Origin: Candidatus Shapirobacteria bacterium
Lineage (GTDB): Bacteria > Patescibacteriota > Microgenomatia > UBA12405
Assembly: GCA_003542615.1 (NCBI GenBank)
Contig: DPKG01000006.1
Location: 1 to 10,710, forward strand
Length of the DNA stretch: 10,710 bases
Reading direction: 5' to 3'
The notes under the pieces were generated by a model. The model worked only from the letters and a program-made list of their open reading frames with translations, was not told the DNA's origin and made no database searches. Both the position numbers and the translations under genes were made by a program. Within the stretch, counting starts at the first letter, position 1; each line of letters begins with the position of its first letter. Below, one piece after another: positions 7,901 to 10,710 of this stretch.

Positions 7901-8422
7901 TTGGATTTCAAGATAATAATCATCACCAAAGAGTTTTTGATATTGGAGAGCCCGTTTTTTGGCAGCATTGTAGTTGTCTTCCAGGATAAATTTGGCAATT
8001 TCTCCCTCAACACAGGCGGAAGTACAAATAATTCCCTGATGATATTTTTCCAGAATTTCCATGTCGATTCTGGGTTTATAATAAAAACCTTCGTCGTGGC
8101 CGATAGAGACGATTTTCATAAGGTTTTGGTAGCCCTGATGATCTTTAGCTAAAAGTATCAGGTGGTGATTACGGCGATTGGCTGAAGATTTGTCTTTTCG
8201 ACCTAGCGGAGCCAGGTAAACTTCACTGCCGATTATGGGTTTGATGTTGTTTTTTTTGCAGGTTTTATAAAATTCTATGGCGCCGTACATATTGCCATGG
8301 TCAGTGATGGCAATTGAATCCATCCCCATATCTTTTATGGCAGGAATAAGTTTTTTTATTTTTGTCAGACCGTCAAGAAGAGAGTATTCGGTGTGGACAT
8401 GTAAATGGACAAAGTCGGACAT
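4994..8422 (-). CDS. dnaE: DNA polymerase III subunit alpha
   Basis: This is the replicative polymerase catalytic subunit. The ATG at 8422 gives 1142 residues and the canonical N-terminus MSDFVHLHVHTEYSLLDG; a TTG 36 bp upstream would only add an atypical leader. The N-terminal PHP domain (about 1-270) keeps metal-ligand candidates His8, His10, Asp41, His42, Glu67, His86/87, Asp205 and His207. Polymerase catalytic aspartates are Asp398 and Asp400 in PPDIDLDV and Asp553 in LIKFDILG, matching E. coli D401, D403 and D555. An internal beta-clamp-binding motif QFGLF lies at 912-916. An OB-fold spans about 987-1064 (MAFVTLEDDTGKIEMVVFP), followed by a short C-terminal domain. The length is normal (E. 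coli 1160) and there is no intein. It lies 118 bp after htpX on the same strand. Confidence 0.98.
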   Translation of the reverse strand: MSDFVHLHVHTEYSLLDGLTKIKKLIPAIKDMGMDSIAITDHGNMYGAIEFYKTCKKNNIKPIIGSEVYLAPLGRKDKSSANRRNHHLILLAKDHQGYQNLMKIVSIGHDEGFYYKPRIDMEILEKYHQGIICTSACVEGEIAKFILEDNYNAAKKRALQYQKLFGDDYYLEIQNHPGLDAVQKATQGIVKLSRELAIPLVATNDAHYLKQEDAFAQDVLLMINTQTTINDSKRLSMADTPDFYIKSPQTMKEEFSKYPDAIANTVKIADKCNLEIELGKWYFPKFKLPKNKTAKETLTDFVFDSAKDHYGKITPEVKQRLDYELEIICSKGYAAYFLIMRDFIRWCEENDTPTNTRGSAGGSLVSFVLGIVSVDPLIYQLPFDRFLNKDRPSPPDIDLDVADDKRQEMLYHIIEQYGQNNVAQICTFGRMMARGAVRDTARVLGFEYAIGDKISKLIPMGSQGFPMSIEKALNITPELKNLYESDPDSKKILETAKQIEGCARHISVHACALVISPTSINDFSPTQVETGGDKKITQYEMHAAEDVGLIKFDILGIRNLSFLGQAVVNARKTKNIDINLRKIPLDDKKTFEMLSHGDTMGVFQLSGEGMTKWLKELKPTRVEDIMAMVALYRPGPMAVIPEYIARKKDPKKISYFDPKMEKYLDKSYGLLVYQDDCLYTAIELAGYNWIEVDKFRKAIGKKIPEEMAAQKEKFINGCIANGYTKKKAEEIFGFIEPFTSYGFNKAHAASYGMLAYRTAYMKANYPVEYMCALLTAESGDTEKISTGVEECRHLGVIVSPPDINRSESGFIIEENKHSLGHMAIRFGLSAIKNVGEAAIENILEEKNQNGPFKSFGDFCLRVDTQKVNKRVLESLIKVGAMDQFGPRKAVLESIDEIRSTSQKLSDKHHSGQFGLFDNPKDSNKSPIAPPDNFKNKDDFTEKEKLAFERELIGIYVTENPISKILDQFQMLTLPKIKTLIEKETSSLVKFVAVINRVKTINTKKNNSKMAFVTLEDDTGKIEMVVFPKLFSEISTILEENKPVYVEGKINERDGEKSIIADIISLKAPNNTAKYDFIINVPKGTSQTQLVQLNRLLKNNQNGHRGLIILANGKNIPLSYGVNYNSSLQQKIDHILNISNSQS

Positions 8423-8468
8423 GTGTTTAATTTTTAAATTTAAACATACAAATTTCAATAAGACAAAG

Positions 8469-8497
8469 AATATAAAATAGTAACAAGAGTGAGCGAA
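8469..8497 (-). promoter_or_regulatory. Possible weak promoter of dnaE
   Basis: On the minus strand TATATT (8474-8469, 5 of 6 to the -10 consensus) lies 17 bp after TTCGCT (8497-8492, only 3 of 6 to the -35 consensus). It would start transcription near 8462, about 40 nt before the dnaE ATG. The -35 match is poor, so dnaE could equally be read through from lemA-htpX. Confidence 0.3.
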
Positions 8498-8499
8498 AT

Positions 8500-8517
8500 A
8501 ACGCTGGGGGCAGTGTT
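8500..8517 (+). other. Small GC-rich hairpin in the htpX-dnaE gap
   Basis: AACGCTG (8500-8506) pairs with CAGTGTT (8511-8517) around a GGGG loop. Read on the + strand this is seven pairs including one G-T. On the minus strand, the direction of the flanking genes, one position becomes an A-C mismatch, and no T-run follows. It is therefore a poor intrinsic terminator for htpX. It stands out as the only G/C-rich patch in an otherwise A/T-rich gap. Confidence 0.3.
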
Positions 8518-8540
8518 TGGTTAATATATTTTACACTTTT

Positions 8541-9425
8541 TCAAAGCATTTGTTGAAGTGCGCGGATTCTATCTTGAACGGGAGGATGAGTGGAAAAAAG
8601 TGAAGCAAGTTTGTTATTTTTAAAAGGGTTACTGATATAGAGTGAAGCGGTTGCCGTGGAAGCTGTTGACATTATGTTGGGATCTTGGGTAATTTTTGTT
8701 AAGGCGTCAATTAAACCTTGTGGTTGGCGGGTTAGTTTGACTGAAGAGGCGTCGGCTAGAAATTCCCTTTGGCGGGAAATGGCAAATTGAATTAGTTGGG
8801 CAATAAGCGGGGCGAAGATTATCAGAATTAGGCCTAAGATGGCAAATATCGATGATAAGCCGTTTTTGTTGTCGTTTTTGTTTCCAAACATGCTGGTTCT
8901 ATAGGCCATGTTAATTAAAATTGAAAGAGTGCCAATTAACATACTGACGATCATCATAAGGCGAATATCATAATTTTTGATGTGGGAAAGTTCATGGCCG
9001 ATAACTCCTTCAAGTTCGGTGCGATTTAGTTTTTCTAATAATCCGGTGGTGGCGCAGATTACAGAATGTTGCGGGTCACGTCCGGTGGCAAAAGCATTCA
9101 TGGAGGGAGAGTTAATTACATAAATTCTTGGCATGGGGGTTTTGTTGGCCATGGAAAGATTTTCGGTGACGGTGTAGAAATTGAAATATTTTTGACGGGA
9201 AGCCGGATTGGCACCGTTGAGTTTTAGAACAATTTTGTCACCCCAGAAATAACTGGTAAAAGAAGAAAACAAAGAAAATATTATGGCAAAAACGAAATAA
9301 CCGGTACCTAGTTCGAAAAGATAACTTAAGGAATATCCTATCAAACTGACAAAGGCAATAAAAAATATAATGACTAGAGTTGATTTGAGTTTATTTTGAG
9401 TTATTTGTTTGTAGACGTTAAGCAT
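8541..9425 (-). CDS. htpX: HtpX-type membrane zinc metalloprotease (M48)
   Basis: HtpX degrades misfolded or damaged inner-membrane proteins, alongside FtsH. The 294 residues show two N-terminal membrane helices (about 14-36 and 41-61). The zinc-binding HELSH is at 144-148 with His144, Glu145 and His148, followed by two more hydrophobic segments (about 155-174 and 190-215). The third zinc ligand is Glu221 in REFLADA, and the M48-typical HPPVQDRI lies near the C-terminus (280-287). Length and topology match the family, so it should be active. It begins 34 bp after lemA, and lemA-htpX pairing is common in bacteria. Its start is preceded by TAGG, the only hint of a Shine-Dalgarno sequence among the complete genes here. 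It ends in TGA, showing that TGA is a stop in this organism. Confidence 0.96.
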   Translation of the reverse strand: MLNVYKQITQNKLKSTLVIIFFIAFVSLIGYSLSYLFELGTGYFVFAIIFSLFSSFTSYFWGDKIVLKLNGANPASRQKYFNFYTVTENLSMANKTPMPRIYVINSPSMNAFATGRDPQHSVICATTGLLEKLNRTELEGVIGHELSHIKNYDIRLMMIVSMLIGTLSILINMAYRTSMFGNKNDNKNGLSSIFAILGLILIIFAPLIAQLIQFAISRQREFLADASSVKLTRQPQGLIDALTKITQDPNIMSTASTATASLYISNPFKNNKLASLFSTHPPVQDRIRALQQML

Positions 9426-9459
9426 ATATACCTAAAAGATGGTAAATTTTGAAAATTTG

Positions 9460-10041
9460 TTAATTCAAATTTACTTTTGGGGTGCTAGTATCTGATTGGG
9501 AGACTTCTAAAAATTCTCCACTGACCGGGGTATCAAGTCCTTTTTGGGCGGTGAATCCCATGAGTGGTGCAATCCATACTCCAGGAATGGTGCTGATTTT
9601 GATATTGAAGTCAGCAGAGAGATCAATAAGAGTACGACGGGCATACATAACTTTGTCGGAGGTGTCTCTGAGTTCATTCATCAAATTACTTACTAGTGGG
9701 GAGGATTGAATTTGGGGGTTACTTTCAGCGATAAGACTAATTGATTTAATGGCATTACCGAGAGCGGTTTGGGCTTGATCAATCATTTTTGGGTCATTGG
9801 ATTTGATGGCTGAATCAACCATTTTTCGGGCATCTGAAAGCATTTTGAAAATATCTTTTTCGTGAGACATAAATCCTTTGACTGATTCAGATAAATTGGG
9901 GATGAGGTCGGATTGTCTTTTTAGTTGATTGCCAATTTCTTGAACAGAGGCTTTAATGTGAACCTGAAGGGTTTTGAGTGAATTATAGAAAGTGGCTAAA
10001 AAAAGAACGATAACTGCGATAATAACTAATCCGTAGATCAT
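9460..10041 (-). CDS. lemA: LemA family membrane-anchored protein
   Basis: The 193-residue protein has one N-terminal membrane helix (residues 2-19) and then a long helical region. The family hallmark lies at about 36-65: IGNQLKRQSDLIPNLSESVKGF followed by SHEKDIF, equivalent to the usual xQLkRRxDLIPNLVetVKGY. LemA proteins are thought to form a small helical bundle outside the membrane; their biochemical role is not established. The family is repeatedly found next to HtpX or other membrane proteases, and here htpX follows after 34 bp, which suggests a joint role in membrane-protein quality control. The length is typical (about 185-200). An extended -10 promoter lies upstream, and the leader lacks a Shine-Dalgarno sequence. 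Confidence 0.93.
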   Translation of the reverse strand: MIYGLVIIAVIVLFLATFYNSLKTLQVHIKASVQEIGNQLKRQSDLIPNLSESVKGFMSHEKDIFKMLSDARKMVDSAIKSNDPKMIDQAQTALGNAIKSISLIAESNPQIQSSPLVSNLMNELRDTSDKVMYARRTLIDLSADFNIKISTIPGVWIAPLMGFTAQKGLDTPVSGEFLEVSQSDTSTPKVNLN

Positions 10042-10071
10042 ATTTTTAGTTGGTGAAAGTAGTAATAATTT

Positions 10072-10100
10072 AGTATATCATTTTTTGTTTTTTTAATTAA
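10072..10100 (-). promoter_or_regulatory. Predicted extended -10 promoter of lemA-htpX
   Basis: On the minus strand TGA directly precedes TATACT (10077-10072), forming an extended -10 element with 5 of 6 bases matching. The -35 position 17 bp upstream is TTAATT (10100-10095, weak, 3 of 6), as expected when an extended -10 compensates. The start would be near 10065, with a leader of about 24 nt. Confidence 0.5.
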
Positions 10101-10139
10101 AACTTTTAAATAAATTTAATTGCTTTAAAATATGGACAA

Positions 10140-10415
10140 ATGAACACGATTCGGACATTTGAAAAGGCAGTTTGTTTTGGACCTACACTTACAAAAAAAG
10201 ATGACGCATTTAGTGGTCTTTGTAGGGGTAGGGTGATATCTGATGGAGGGAAAAAGATAATAGTAATTAGCGGATGTACTGAGGGTAGAACATTAACAAT
10301 TGAAGGTGTAAGTAGCCGTTTTTGTCATTTAACTGATATGAAGGAGAAATGTCGATTTAGAGCCGATCCGGATGTTGAGTTGGTGAAAATAAGAAAGAAA
10401 GTTCGCAAGAGATAG
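10140..10415 (+). CDS. Hypothetical small cysteine-containing basic protein
   Basis: I do not recognise this 91-residue protein. It has five cysteines (12, 28, 46, 62, 71), no membrane segment and no signal peptide. Alternating short hydrophobic stretches (RVISD, KKIIVISG, TLTIEG) suggest a mostly beta fold, and the tail is strongly basic (KIRKKVRKR), so it could bind nucleic acid. The cysteines are not arranged as paired CxxC, so a classic zinc ribbon is not evident. It is divergent from lemA across a 98-bp A/T-rich gap. A possible -10 box TAAAAT (10126-10131) would make its mRNA nearly leaderless; no convincing -35 accompanies it. An in-frame stop at 10107-10109 and the absence of earlier ATG, GTG or TTG codons support this start. 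tRNA-Asp follows 52 bp downstream. Confidence 0.65.
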   Translation: MNTIRTFEKAVCFGPTLTKKDDAFSGLCRGRVISDGGKKIIVISGCTEGRTLTIEGVSSRFCHLTDMKEKCRFRADPDVELVKIRKKVRKR

Positions 10416-10424
10416 TATAAATGA

Positions 10425-10453
10425 TAGAAAAGAACTAAAAATTCTGGTATATT
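10425..10453 (+). promoter_or_regulatory. Predicted extended -10 promoter of tRNA-Asp
   Basis: TGG precedes TATATT (10448-10453, 5 of 6), forming an extended -10 element. TAGAAA (10425-10430, 4 of 6 to TTGACA) lies exactly 17 bp upstream. Transcription would begin near 10460, a few bases before the mature tRNA 5' end at 10468. Confidence 0.55.
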
Positions 10454-10467
10454 ACTAGGATACTTTA

Positions 10468-10541
10468 GGGCCCATGGTGCAGCGGTCTAGCACATTCGCC
10501 TGTCACGCGAAAGATCGAGGGTTCGAATCCCTTTGGGCCCG
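10468..10541 (+). tRNA. tRNA-Asp (anticodon GTC), CCA not encoded
   Basis: The 74 nt form a complete cloverleaf: acceptor stem GGGCCCA/TGGGCCC (7 perfect pairs), D stem GTGC/GCAC, anticodon stem TTCGC/GCGAA with loop CTGTCAC, and T arm GAGGG-TTCGAAT-CCCTT. The discriminator is G (10541), the identity base expected for tRNA-Asp. The next bases are CAA, so the CCA end must be added by a nucleotidyltransferase, unlike the tRNA-Lys in this window. Confidence 0.96.
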
Positions 10542-10577
10542 CAAGGTTTGTAATATGAGGTATAGTATGTTTAGTTT

Positions 10578-10710
10578 ATGGGATTGTTAAAAGACAAGCC
10601 GAACTTGGATCATTTTAGATTAAGGATTGAAGGAGATAATTCTGATTCCAGAGGTATATGTTGGCAATTTCTTAAGGGGTCGACTCGGTTTACTGATAAA
10701 GCGGGATTTA
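10578..10710 (+). CDS. Unrecognised protein, 5' end only
   Basis: An open frame starts at the ATG at 10578 and is still open at the right edge after 44 codons. It begins MGLLKDKPNLDHFRLRI and is mainly polar, with no signal peptide or membrane helix so far. I do not recognise the family, and too little is visible to guess a role. An earlier ATG at 10567 is in another frame and closes after seven codons. The gene starts 36 bp after tRNA-Asp with no terminator between, so it may be read from the tRNA promoter. Base use (G over C) resembles the other + strand genes, which supports it being real. Confidence 0.5.
   Translation, partial: MGLLKDKPNLDHFRLRIEGDNSDSRGICWQFLKGSTRFTDKAGF

Noticed and set aside
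5301..8152. Several open frames of 60-90 codons on the + strand inside dnaE (for example 5774-6043 and 7874-8152)
   Set aside because: They lie fully opposite the conserved dnaE reading frame, resemble no family, and are explained by reverse-frame openness of an A/T-rich gene.
8423..8458. Upstream TTG start that would add 12 residues to DnaE
   Set aside because: The family N-terminus begins exactly at MSDFVHLHVH (ATG at 8422); the added residues are atypical and the start codon is weaker.
10561..10566. TATAGT as a separate -10 box for the last gene
   Set aside because: No -35-like sequence lies 16-18 bp upstream (the region is the tRNA-Asp 3' end) and there is no TGn extension; read-through from the tRNA promoter is simpler.
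1..10710. Recoded UGA (Gly) as in Gracilibacteria and Absconditabacteria
   Set aside because: htpX ends properly at TGA, and all other genes close at family-appropriate positions without in-frame TGA.

Overview
The window is an A+T-rich piece of a bacterial chromosome with very little intergenic DNA. It carries ten protein-coding genes (one cut by the right edge) and two tRNA genes. Intergenic gaps are about 120 bp at most, so no stretch over 300 bp lacks a gene. I see no insertion sequence, prophage, CRISPR array or rRNA. Small protein variants, the LemA/HtpX pair, a shortened Lgt-like protein, scarce Shine-Dalgarno sequences and short or absent leaders suggest a streamlined bacterium of the Candidate Phyla Radiation (Patescibacteria). 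That placement is an inference from style, not from a marker tree. Stop codons are used normally: htpX ends in TGA, so there is no sign of the UGA-glycine code of Gracilibacteria and Absconditabacteria.

Left part (62-2113, + strand): a fusion of an N-terminal GNAT acetyltransferase domain to a C-terminal C39-like cysteine peptidase domain. It is followed 6 bp later by uracil-DNA glycosylase (ung), so the two are probably one transcript. A good sigma-70-type promoter sits so close to the first ATG that its mRNA would be almost leaderless. ung converges with the minus-strand cluster with only 5 bp between the stop codons.

Middle (10041 down to 2119, all - strand), in transcription order: lemA, htpX, dnaE, rplS (L19), tRNA-Lys(TTT), an lgt-like gene, and an ABC exporter with fused membrane and ATPase domains. 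lemA has an extended -10 promoter and is probably co-transcribed with htpX. rplS has its own near-consensus promoter in the dnaE-rplS gap. The lgt-like gene and the ABC gene overlap by 44 bp.

Right part (+ strand): a 91-residue cysteine-containing protein of unknown function, tRNA-Asp(GTC) with its own extended -10 promoter, and the start of an unrecognised gene that runs off the edge.

The genes are mostly housekeeping: replication, translation, base-excision repair and membrane-protein quality control. The least ordinary points are the GNAT-C39 fusion with an intact peptidase triad, the Lgt-like protein that lacks the extracytoplasmic head segment and the usual histidine, the altered ABC signature motif (PSWGQ), and a G- and T-rich + strand that persists whichever way the genes point.
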